A stretch of 64,000 nucleotides of DNA from NCBI GenBank assembly GCA_022495995.1, contig JAFEMH010001359.1, forward strand, positions 124,001 to 188,000, given 5' to 3'. This stretch comes from Adenophora triphylla var. japonica (taxonomy: Eukaryota > Streptophyta > Magnoliopsida > Asterales > Campanulaceae). Each line of letters begins with the position of its first letter. Within the stretch, counting starts at the first letter, position 1. A program made the translations under genes and the position numbers. This document shows positions 55,166-64,000 of the stretch, piece by piece. Below the pieces are notes generated by a model. That model was given only the letters and a program-made list of their open reading frames with translations. It was not told where the DNA came from and did not search any database.

Positions 55166-58046
55166 CTAATCCGACTCCTCAGCATCATCATCACTGACAT
55201 CCTCAAGCGAGAAGTCGGGCATCCCGGTAAACTCGCCAGTCACACCCTCATCATCGGAGTACTGAGCCCCCTCCTGAGGCTGGTACTCAAGATACTCAGA
55301 AGGATCGAAGCCGAAAAAAGGGTCAAAATAGGCATGCCCTGACGAACCCTCACCCTGTGCATCCGGCGGAGGAAAGAACTGATGAAGGGTCTGCGGTCTC
55401 TGAGCTCCCGAGGACGTCCCGGCATCCATGCTATGCCGCCCCCGCGAAGGTCCCTCCTGCTGTGGCTCCGGCTTGGCTCTCGGTGGAGGAACATCTACAG
55501 AATGCCTCGAAGGCATCGGCTCGTACGCCGGCACACGTCGCGAAGACCGGCAAGACAGCCTCGACGCCATCTTCTTCGCGAAGGACCTCATCGCCACATA
55601 ACGGCGGGTCAACATGTCATAGGCTCTCACCGGGACCTGCACAAGCAAACAGCCAAAGAAACGCTCAGCAATACAGTCATACTCAACAACAAAAATAGAA
55701 AAATACAGAAAAGATGCCAAGATGGAAAAGAGTAAGCACACTCACCGGCATGTCAGGATCCACTTGGTAGGCAGCAGGAGCCTGCTCAGGGACGGGTACA
55801 GACACCCTCCTCCTCGATGAATCCCCACGAACATACGTGAAATCCGGCCCGGGCACCTAACCTGCGGGGACCCCCGCGGACCAGCCTCCCTCTCCCTCGC
55901 CAACACCTGTGGCGTCCTCAACTTCCTCCTCACGAAGGCTCCATACTCCTCTCGATACAAGGCAAACTCATGGGCACTCACGCCGCCCAAATACCTCTCA
56001 AACTCCAATACATCCATATCCCAGGAATCCAACATCCCGAAAGGCGGGTCCCTCGGAGCCAAGGGAAGCATACCCGGGCCATGCTGCCAAAATACCCGCT
56101 CTCCTGTGTACATGACGTCGCAGGTCGTGCCCCGCAAAGATCTTCCGCCGCGCCGTCACCACAGGAGCCCCTCGAACTCATCGCCTCGTACCGAACCCAG
56201 GGATACAGAACAAATGCCTCCGGGCTATCTCTCTCCAAATGTGCCTCGCACCTCCCCGTAGGAAATGGTGAGCTTACCCCCGCCGGGTCCTCCTCTTCTC
56301 GCCGGGCGTGCCCACCTAACATAGCGGGATAGGCCGCTACGGCCCTGTGATCTCTATCCCACGGGAAGCACCGAAAGATCTCGTAGAACCACACCTGCGA
56401 CAAAAGCAGAAAAGGCTCAATGCAAGAGAAAACAGAGAAAATGACAGGTTGCTAATCAAAAACAGCAATGAACTCATACCTCCAAAGCAAAATCAAAACA
56501 GGCCAAAGAACCTGCCACACCCCCGCCGAACCGGTCCAAGGAGAAGTAAAGCTCGGCTAGGCCCGCCTCGCCCCAAGCTATGTCACAAACTCCCTCCAAG
56601 TCAATCAAGCTCTCCAAGAGAGCAAAAGAAGCCATCGCCGCATGGTTCGAGAACAAAGTCTCGGAAAGGGCAAACCACGTAAAGGAGCGCGCCAAGCCCG
56701 CCGTCACCCGGCCGGTACCCCGACGCAGGCCCCAATACCGGCCGTAATCCTCGTCTCGCATCGCCGTACAAAGATCCCTGTGTCCCTACGAGGAAGAGGC
56801 GCAAAGCCCAAAGCAGCTCGCCGCCCGTCCTCGGCAATCTTATCCCTCCACCGCACCGGCCTTCCTTTCAAGGAAAGCCCGTGATAGCAAAGAAAATCAG
56901 GGCGTCACCGTCACCTCGCCCCACCTCAGATGGAAGGTGTGGGTGGTATCCCACCAATACTCAGAAAGGCCCAGGAAGACGCTCTTGTTCTTCCTCGTGT
57001 CAGAAACCCCGGCCAAGTTCTCCACGAACACGCCCAGGCCGGAAGCATAGACCAGCCTCCTAGGGCTCGGCCCGCCATCCATAGAGAAATTCGGCATCTG
57101 CTGCCACAACTCGACCACAACCTCGAGCGATCCTCGAGCCTTCATCTTCTTGGCTTTCCCACCAAAAGCCCTCATCCCGCAGTAAACACAAAGAAAGGTA
57201 CGTCGCCACAAGCATTTAATACCAAAGCATAAAAAAAAAAGTCTGTCACCAAACACGACACACATTGCACATAATTTTCACATGTAACCCGTCACAAAAC
57301 ACGACATGCGTTACACATAATTTTTCCCATGCAGTCCGTCACAAAACACGGCACACACTGTACAAATTTTCTCAAAAAGATCAAGCACTACCCGACACAT
57401 TTTCAAAAGACCCGTCACAAACGGCACCCATTGCACATGTTCTCCCCACAAAGTCCGTCACCAAAAACACGGCACACACTGCATAACACATTTTCAAAAG
57501 AAAAGTTCGTCCCTACACGGCACATACTTTCAGACAAGACCCGTCACAAAACACGGCACATGTCACATTTTTTTACAAAATTTGTCACTACATGACAATT
57601 TTTCTCACAATGTACATACATAAATAGCATAAGGTACAAAACACCAAAGCATGCATTTCCATAGAGAGGCACTTTATTTTCACAAATAAGAGCTAATCTA
57701 CACATTTCTGCACAAAATTCACATACCCACAATTTTTACATGCTCAATTTCAACAATTCATCAAGAATTTCACAAAAAGCATGGCAAATAATAAAAGCCC
57801 CAAATATGCGAAAAAATAAAACCTAGTTCTAGCATTCAAAAATTCAAACAAGGAGTCAAAACGAAATTGATTTCTTACCTCCCCGACGTTCCTTACTCGC
57901 CGGTTATGCACCTCCAGATTCGGATACAACACATCCGGGTTCTTCGAAGAAGGCACAAAGGAGATCCAATTTCTTTGAAGCTCCATCCTTTGTTCGATCA
58001 CATCTCGACCCCGTTGGCGACGTCCCCTCCTTGATCCTTCCGCCAT
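55166..58046 (-). pseudogene. PMD-like gene, four exons (OUTER, antisense to element)
   Basis: Exons: 58,046-57,879; about 57,183-56,480; 56,394-55,746; 55,636-55,166. Donors GTAAG, GTATG, GTGAG; acceptors GCAG for exons 3 and 4. The acceptor of exon 2 is unclear (ACTGCGGGATGAG). Exon 1: MAEGSRRGRRQRGRDVIEQR. Exon 2: WWDTTHTFHLRWGEVTVTP. Exon 4 is fully open: YDMLTRRYVAMRSFAKKMAS to MPDFSLEDVSDDDAEESD, an acidic tail shared with Z. Frameshifts affect exons 2 and 3. It lies upstream of, and parallel to, the DUF7745-like gene. Confidence 0.8.
57265..57600. repeat. CCGT..ACGG repeats in PMD intron 1 (OUTER)
   Basis: Copies such as CCCGTCACAAAACACGGCAC and GTCCCTACACGGCAC recur roughly every 40-60 bp. 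Inverted, they equal the INNER intron wording. Each has CCGT and ACGG separated by 6-9 bases. Confidence 0.75.
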
Positions 58047-58162
58047 CGCAAGCAATTCAAGCTAAGAAATGGGAGAATTTGGGCAACAATGGAGTTTTTT
58101 TTCTCCTTCTCTCTCTCTCAGATTTTCGCAAAATGAAGAAGAAGAAATGAAGGGGGCCTCAG

Positions 58163-58251
58163 GTTTTAAACCCAGTCAAAATCTGGGAACTGTAAAATTC
58201 ATACTTGGTCCGTACGGACCTCTTTACATCCCAGGTTGGTCCGTACGGACC
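58163..58251 (-). promoter_or_regulatory. Promoter of OUTER PMD-like gene with box pair
   Basis: GGTCCGTACGGACC at 58,207-58,220 and 58,238-58,251, starting 31 bp apart. The TATA-like GTTTAAAAC (minus strand, 58,163-58,171) lies 35 bp from the nearer box. The ATG is at 58,046. Confidence 0.78.
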
Positions 58252-58349
58252 TTCTTGCAACGAGGGGCCAAATTACTTTTCTGCCCTTATAATCTTTGAC
58301 CCTGACTGTCCAAAGGCCTATTTCAAAGAGATTCAATGCGCTTGGTCCT

Positions 58350-58960
58350 TAACCCAAAGAATTCAACCACCGGCCGTCGTTGTAAGCTCCTGACTTCGCC
58401 CACTCAACGGCAATTCAACCACCGGCCGTCGTGTAAGCCCGACTTCGCCCACTCAACGGTAATTCAACCACCGGCCGTCAGTGTAAGCCCGGACTTCGCC
58501 CACACAACGGCAATTCAACCACCGGCCGTCAGTGTAAGCCCGGACTTCGCCCACTCAACGGCAATTCAACCACCGGCCGTCAGTGTAAGCCCGGACCTCG
58601 CCCACTCCAGCGGAAACTCAAGCACTGGCCATCAAAGTAAGCCCGAGCTCCTTCCCCAACAAGTCAAAAGGGAAGTCGTACAAGACTACATATCCCCAGC
58701 ACCGGCCGTCATCATAAGCCCGGACTTCGCCTACTAAACGGTAAAACAAGCGCAAAAGGAGCCAGCACCTCCCAGCACTTATCCCAAGGCACGAAATGCC
58801 TCCAAAACGCCAAACGGTGAAGCAACGACCGGCCATCATCCTTGCCCGCTCAACGGCAACTCAAACATCGGCCATCAAAGTAAGCCCGAAGTCACAAGGC
58901 CACGATGATCCCCAACAGACGAACACCGGCGGTCATCGTAAGTCCAACCTTCTCCCCAGC
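58350..58960. repeat. ~52-bp tandem array (OUTER)
   Basis: Five to six copies of CAATTCAACCACCGGCCGTC plus AGTGTAAGCCCGGACTTCGC to about 58,640, followed by more diverged versions and one copy of the unit that forms INNER's 116-bp array (58,740-58,860). Collinear in reverse with INNER 38,240-39,325. Confidence 0.88.
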
Positions 58961-59028
58961 AGATAAAGCACGAGGCATCTACACCTCTCGCAATCAAAGC
59001 TCAAGGCAGCCATGCCTCCACAACCACA

Positions 59029-59560
59029 GCCAGAAGACGATTCAAGTCCTCACGCATGGCAAACCGCAGCCAGAAGACGATTCAAGTCCTCACGCATGGC
59101 GAACCGCAGCCAGAAGACGATTCAAATCCTCACGCATGGCAAACCGCAGCCAAAAGACGATTCAAGTCCTCACGCATGGCAAACCGCAGCCAGAAGACGA
59201 TTCAAGTTCTCACGCATGGCAAACCGCAGCCAGAAGACGATTCATGTCCTCACGCATGGAAAACCGCAGCCAGAAGACGATTCAAGTCCTCACGCATGGC
59301 AAACCGCAGCCAGAAGACGATTCAAGTCCTCACGCATGGCAAACCGCAGCCAGAAGACGATTCAAGTCCTCACGCATGGTAAACCGCAAATTTAAGACGA
59401 TTCAAGTCCTCACGCATGGCAAACCACGCCGAAGACGATTCAAGTCCTCATACATGACACACCCGCAGCCAGAAGACGATTCAAGTCCTCACGCATGGCA
59501 AACCGCAGTCAGAAGACGATTCAAGTCCTCACACATTACTATCTCCAGCCTGGAAGGCTT
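59029..59560. repeat. 40-bp tandem array (OUTER)
   Basis: About thirteen copies of a 40-bp unit, TTCAAGTCCTCACGCATGGC plus AAACCGCAGCCAGAAGACGA. Homologous in reverse to INNER's 43-bp array but with different period and consensus. The 240-aa, 127-aa and similar frames are periodic translations of it. Confidence 0.93.
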
Positions 59561-59639
59561 TAAACCACTCGGTCCGGAAGACCGTATAAACCTCCCAAAT
59601 CACTATCTCCGGCCCGGAAGGCCTTAAACCACCCAATTT

Positions 59640-60023
59640 GGAAGATCGTAAAATTTCCATCTCAGGACGCCGTCACGTCCTCACAGTCGACCTCGGCGGT
59701 CACAAACCATCTTCTAGTAAGATTACACACCCTGGACACCACCACGTCCTTACCACTGACCTCGGCGGTCACACGATACTTCAGGGCACCACCACGCCCG
59801 CATACACTCACAATTTCACGACATCTGAACTACGATCAGGCTTGATTCCCGCCAGGGATACGTAGGAATCCTATCACAGGGTCCAGCCAATTGACCTAAA
59901 TGGTTACACAGCAGGACACCGCCACGTCCTCCCACCGACCTACACGGTCACTTCCTCTCTCAGCACGCGATCCAGATTAGGACCCTTATCTTATCGACGA
60001 CCCCACTTCCTCCGTAAGTGACG
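59640..60023. repeat. GACC(N5)GGTC repeats next to OUTER 3' LTR
   Basis: GACCTCGGCGGTC at 59,689-59,701 and 59,758-59,770, and GACCTACACGGTC at 59,937-59,949, alternate with AGGACACC..CACGTCCT wording. It is the counterpart of INNER 36,892-37,520 and of Z 12,820-13,350. Confidence 0.78.
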
Positions 60024-60038
60024 TCGTCGAGGGGCTTC
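60024..60038 (+). other. Polypurine tract of OUTER
   Basis: CGTCGAGGGGCTTC ends directly at the TG of the 3' LTR. The core GAGGGGCTTC is found at the same junction in INNER, Z and (with changes) Y, as expected for the plus-strand primer. Confidence 0.75.
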
Positions 60039-61452
60039 TGTAAGTACCCCAATCTGGATCACCCTCTTCCCAGTACACAGAAACACCGCACTCACAAACG
60101 CAGCCTCGAAGACCTATGGCACAACCCTCAAAAACCCTCACCAAACCAAGGGAGGAACTTTTCAGGATAAAAGGGACAAAAGGACCTCTTGGGAATTTTC
60201 AGGAAATCAGAAAAGCATTTAAGGTCCGTACGGACCTTTTTGTTTCAATGATTACTAAATCCCCTTAAAGTCCACAATATTCCCTCAAATCCCGGAGAAC
60301 ATCATTACCCCCCTGTATGGTTGGTCCGTACGGACCTCTTTGCATGCTGAGAAGGTCCGTACGGACCTTATTGCATCTAAAAGCCATCATGGCTGAATCT
60401 TCTTCATCATCACAGATTCCCTCAAATCGAGGAAAACCAAAAACTTAGATTACCTAGAAGGTCCGTACGGACCTTCTTGCAGTTTTCTGGCACTATAAAT
60501 AGAGGGTTCCCCCTCCCTCATTTTCACACACCTCCCTCTTCTCTCCTCTCCCCCCAGCCTTCAGGCTCCCCTCTAAGACCCTTCGGGGCAATCCCGGCCC
60601 CTTCCGGATCCTTCCGAGGCCTTCTGAGCTCCCTCGTGGTGCTCCGAAGCCTCTCCGAGCGCTCCCGCGCTGCCCCGAGGCACTCTCGAGGTACTCTGAG
60701 GCCCCTCGTGGTACTTCGAGGCCTTGCCTGGTCTTTCCCAAGGTGTCCCGGCTCTTTCCGAGTCAAACCGGTAGCTTGAACGCACGTCGAAATTCTGCCC
60801 GAGTGACTTCTGCCATCCCAACGCACGCCGAAACTCTGCCCGAGTAATCCCTGCGATCCCAACGCACGCCGAAACTCTGTCCGCAAACAACCGGCCCCTC
60901 CCGAAGCAATCCCGGTCCGTGTCGGAACACTATTCCATCCTCAAACACTATTCCCCAGCGGAAGACAGACACGAACCAACATTGGTAAGGCTTCCTTCCA
61001 TTACTATTTCAATATATTTCAATACGTAGTGTACAATGTAGACATCCGATACATCATGCATTTTTAAAAAAGCACACACACACACACACACAACATTTAA
61101 AGAATATTAGGGGTATCCGAAAGAATCGTTTTTACGAGGCAACTCGGGTGAGCTCTAAGATTCTAATATTCTCTTCCCGAGGAGTCATCTGACCTCCGAA
61201 CTCAAAATCTCATCACACAAAAACAATTTATTTCTAAACTGATGCCCTTTTTCAATGTTTTGGGCTTAATAAAAACGGCGTGGCGACACTACAATTGCGA
61301 AAACAACGGCGAGACACCTCCAACACGCTAAAACGGAATAAAGCCAGATGCCGGGGCGCGAACGCGCTGCCTCTCGGATCCGAGCGACCTTCCCGAAAGC
61401 GACAAATGCGAGATGCCAGGGCCCGGGCGCGAGCTGGATCCGGGTAATTTCA
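60039..61452 (+). mobile_element. OUTER 3' LTR
   Basis: It is 1,414 bp, TGTAAGTACCCC to GGGTAATTTCA, followed by the target duplication GATGG (61,453-61,457). It is nearly identical in wording to the 5' LTR and lacks some of its short R-region repeats. Confidence 0.94.
60223..60502 (+). promoter_or_regulatory. OUTER 3' LTR promoter: four boxes and TATA
   Basis: Perfect GGTCCGTACGGACC at 60,223-60,236, 60,323-60,336, 60,354-60,367 and 60,460-60,473. The middle pair starts 31 bp apart. TATAAATAG at 60,494-60,502 is 20 bp after the last box. Confidence 0.85.
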
Positions 61453-61457
61453 GATGG

Positions 61458-62739
61458 GCAAACAAAGTTAAAGCTCGAAGAATGGAGGTTATCGATAACA
61501 ATGGAGCGGTCAAAGCAAAGGAAAAAACACATCATAAGCCCTTACGCTACATTCGAATTCTTTCTCCCCCGGTGAAAGACGCTGACCAAGAAGCAATGGA
61601 ATCACAGAAGAAGACGTCAACAACGACTTGTCAAGGAATCACCTCGAGGCCCGTACCTCATCATCCAAACATCCCATCCGAGCCTTTTCACCAAAAGGAC
61701 CACAAATGTTCATACCCTTTTCCCAGAGCCAAGCACCGTTTCGCCAGAACTACGGCGACCTGAGCTCCTTACACTGAGGAGAACCTAGGCAAACAGAAAC
61801 GGTCCAGAGCATAAACACATACAAATCCCATAAACCCGGTCTCATCAATGACCTTCCCCATACACAGACCTTTCTTTCACACACAGCCAACTTTGATCCG
61901 CGACATCAGTTGACTTTCTTCTCACGGTTAATCAAGACATTTGTTCATATCGGGATTAATGGTTGAACAACCTGAACATTAACAAAGGGTTTAAAGCAAT
62001 CTTGTGATCATTATGGATAAAACATGTTTTCAGATGTCTCGACAAGTCTTCTTTTCTACGATAATAGGAAAATTAGAGGCTAAACACTGTCTTTCCGTCG
62101 CAAGAGCTTCCATACACTTCTCCAAATCTCTCTACGCTCATACTCTCCCAAAAGAGTCAAACCCAAAGCGAGTTTTGGTGCCTGCATTAAACTAGGCATC
62201 CACATAAAATCGGGATTCGTTCCCACTTCTCAAAAATACATCCTTGCGCGTATACATTACAAGCCATTCCTCTTATACACTTTGGTTGACCAATCGGAAA
62301 AAAAATCAAGGACGGTTGCCTCGTCAGGCCACATGGGGTTCAACTCAGATTGGGGCTGCATCCGATTCACTCTAGAATCCCCACAGATGACTAGCGATTC
62401 CTTCAAACTGGGGCTTCACCAAGTCATTTCTTCAGACTGGGGCTTTGCCACGCAAAGAGAGCTTGTTCATCCCACGGGTCTACTTTGAGTTTCGATTACT
62501 GGGGCTTGTCAGAAGCATCTTTTGGCATTATGATTTTAATCAGAACTGGGGCTTCTCAGATGCAACTTCGAAAGATCAAAATCTGAACCCTCATGACACC
62601 TGGGCAAAGCAGAAGAATAATGGCGCTTTTTCCACAACCCAGTGGTATCCTCCCACTTGCTTAAATAGCTACCAAAACACTTTTGGATACATCCCCAACA
62701 CATTTCCATACATACAACACAACACATCCCCATAAAAGG
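61458..62739 (+). other. Tat element debris right of OUTER
   Basis: No intact gene is present. The start (CAACAACGACTTGTCAAGGA near 61,619; ACTACGGCGACCTGAGC near 61,749) resembles the post-integrase spacer of OUTER (about 33,590 and 34,020), so this continues element A beyond the OUTER insertion. Around 62,330-62,560 a GACTGGGGCTT phrase recurs. Element A's missing 3' LTR is not seen. Confidence 0.5.
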
Positions 62740-63740
62740 CCAAAGCCAGAGCCGCAACCCGGTCAGCCCGCGCCCAAAGAAACAAGTTCCGGAAAGAAGG
62801 ACCCGATCCTCACTCAGCTCAAGCAAACCCAGGCGAACATTTCCCTTTGGTCCCTGCTCACGTCTTCATATCCTCACAAGCTCAAGCTAGAGGAAATTTT
62901 GGCCCGCACCATGGTCCCCGTGGACGCAACCCCAGACAAAGTAATTCAGATGATCGGCAACATTCACTATGGCAACATTATCACCTTCACAGATTTGGAC
63001 ATGCCAAAATTTGGGGCTGATCACAATGAGCTGCTTTACATCACAGTCCAGCTTGACGAGCGTCGCCTTCCCCGTGTGATTGGTATACGGAGGTTCCGGA
63101 ATGAATGTCTTGCCCACCAAGATGATGGACCTGCTTGACATCAAGCCCACAGATTTGAAGCCTTCAGTCCACACTGTCAAGGCCTATGACTCCACTTCCC
63201 GTACAGTTCTCGGGGTTGCTACTCTTAATATCTGGTTCGGCAAGCGGATGATTCCCACCGAATTCCAAGTGTTGGACATTCCAATCACTTTCACAGCCAT
63301 CCTGGGCGTCCCCGGCCGCATCGTATAAATGGCGTGGCATCCACCCTTCACCAATGCCTCAAGTTCATGTAAGGCAATGATCTAACCACAGTCTACGGCG
63401 ACAGCGTCACCACCGAGGGGACCAGCACCAACGACATTCCAGTGTAAGAAATCAAGCATAATGACGACATGGCATTAACTGGATTCACTCTAGAGACCTC
63501 CAAAATCCAAATATGCAGCGTGGACCTTCCTCTATTCTGGGACAAAATCCCTCCCGCCATGAAGATGATGAAACTCATGAACTTCATCCCAGGACTGGGG
63601 CTCGGCAAAAGGTTACAAGGCTAACACCAAGTCATCAAAGTCAAGGACCATACTATAGTCCAGAGGCTCGGTTATATGCCAACACCAGCCGACATCAGGA
63701 AAAACAAGAGGCTCGCCAGTACCAAGGTAGCAGCCCGTAA
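62740..63740 (+). pseudogene. Tat gag-protease fragment
   Basis: ANISLWSLLTSSYPHKLKLE, GNIHYGNIITFTDLDMPKFG and ADHNELLYITVQLDERRLPR match the pre-protease segment typical of Ogre/Tat polyproteins. After a frameshift near 63,080 comes protease, VYGGSGMNVLPTKMMDLLDI, in which the catalytic Asp (VDGGSS in INNER) is Tyr. PAMKMMKLMNFIPGLGLGK follows, as in INNER. Stops and frameshifts show it is dead. Its relation to element A is unclear. Confidence 0.8.
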
Positions 63741-63853
63741 AGGGGGAACCTCCTAAGGCATACCCAACATCCGACCTTACAGTTTCGACCTCACCCATCA
63801 AAGGAACTGACAATAGAATTGAGGGAACTGACAGAGGAGCTGATGAAGATGAG

Positions 63854-64000
63854 AAAGATTACCCATCTTTTCGTGAGATTACCCATCTCTTAGATAGATT
63901 ACCCATCTTTTCGTGAGATTACCCATCTCTTAGAGAGATTACCCATCTTTTCGTGAGATTTCCCATCTTTTCGTGAGATTACCCATGTCTTAGAGAGATT
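63854..64000. repeat. 20/40-bp tandem repeat at window end
   Basis: Alternating 20-bp units GAGATTACCCATCTTTTCGT and GAGATTACCCATCTCTTAGA repeat to the end of the window, so the array continues beyond it. Confidence 0.9.

Larger units (their letters stand above)
25812..61452 (+). mobile_element. OUTER: full-length Tat/Ogre-type retrotransposon, split by INNER
   Basis: It has LTRs at 25,812-27,274 and 60,039-61,452, both starting TGTAAGTACCCCAATCTGG and ending GGGTAATTTCA. The 5-bp target duplication GATGG lies at 25,807-25,811 and 61,453-61,457. A tRNA-Arg primer-binding site follows the 5' LTR and a polypurine tract precedes the 3' LTR. Net length without INNER is about 16.8 kb. It carries gag, protease and integrase in sense, and two antisense genes. 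RT and RNase H are deleted at about 32,265-32,281. Intact duplication and near-identical LTR wording indicate a fairly recent insertion. Confidence 0.93.

Noticed and set aside
58905..59627. 240-aa plus-strand frame and the mirror frames at 37,590-38,483
   Set aside because: Periodic translations of the 40-bp and 43-bp arrays, with no domain and no start context.
25995..60473. GGTCCGTACGGACC as simple restriction-like or chance GC palindrome
   Set aside because: Rejected as chance because copies are restricted to promoters, share flanks, and keep a 30-31 bp pair spacing in seven independent places.
1..64000. tRNA, rRNA or host single-copy genes
   Set aside because: I looked for tRNA-like cloverleaf ends, rRNA wording and non-element coding exons and found none; all recognisable proteins are element-derived.

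Overview
This window is plant nuclear DNA made almost entirely of transposable elements, most likely pericentromeric or other repeat-rich heterochromatin of an angiosperm. The evidence is Ty3/gypsy retrotransposons of the Tat/Ogre and Athila types, Stowaway miniature transposons, plant-specific mobile-domain genes, and primer-binding sites complementary to plant tRNA-Arg. I find no single-copy host gene, tRNA, rRNA or organellar sequence, and I cannot name the species.

Layout: 1-6.4 kb is a decayed Athila-type element (minus strand) with a hAT-like miniature element in its 3' part. At 6.5-8.6 kb lies the 3' end of an old minus-strand Tat element (called Y here). At 8.6-10.96 kb is an unclassified LTR-like sequence carrying two Stowaway MITEs. 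At 10.96-18.97 kb is the 3' half of another minus-strand Tat element (Z): 3' LTR, tandem repeats, then two genes read antisense to the element. Z is cut by a plus-strand Tat element (A) starting at 18,970, with a 2.3 kb LTR, a tRNA-Arg primer-binding site, a 1.9 kb tandem array and a gag remnant. A is itself cut by the OUTER Tat element (25,812-61,452, plus strand, target duplication GATGG). OUTER is interrupted by the INNER Tat element (35,485-54,285, minus strand, target duplication CCTGC), which landed inside one of OUTER's antisense genes. After OUTER come more Tat debris and a short satellite.

Shared element design: LTR - primer-binding site - leader - gag - protease - intron-like spacer - RT - RNase H - second (archaeal-type) RNase H - integrase - [two antisense genes] - tandem arrays - polypurine tract - LTR. 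The antisense genes are (1) a four-exon plant-mobile-domain (PMD)-like gene and (2) a single-exon gene whose product resembles DUF7745/plant-mobile proteins. The pair recurs in Z, INNER and OUTER in the same order and orientation. OUTER lacks RT/RNase H and INNER lacks a recognisable gag domain, so neither looks autonomous.

The most striking signal is regulatory. In INNER and OUTER a 14-bp palindrome, GGTCCGTACGGACC, occurs four times in each LTR, just upstream of the TATA box, and twice upstream of each antisense gene. Paired copies sit 31 bp apart start to start at each promoter (30 bp in one copy that has a 2-bp core deletion). In the diverged element Z all three promoters instead carry a different inverted repeat (AGCCGTGCGGCT type), again as pairs 29-30 bp apart, and element A carries a third version (GGTCCGGCCGGACT). 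The box thus appears to co-diverge across an element's promoters, as expected if the element encodes, or is tuned to, its own sequence-specific regulator. All coordinates and alignments here were made by eye; percent identities and family assignments were not computed.
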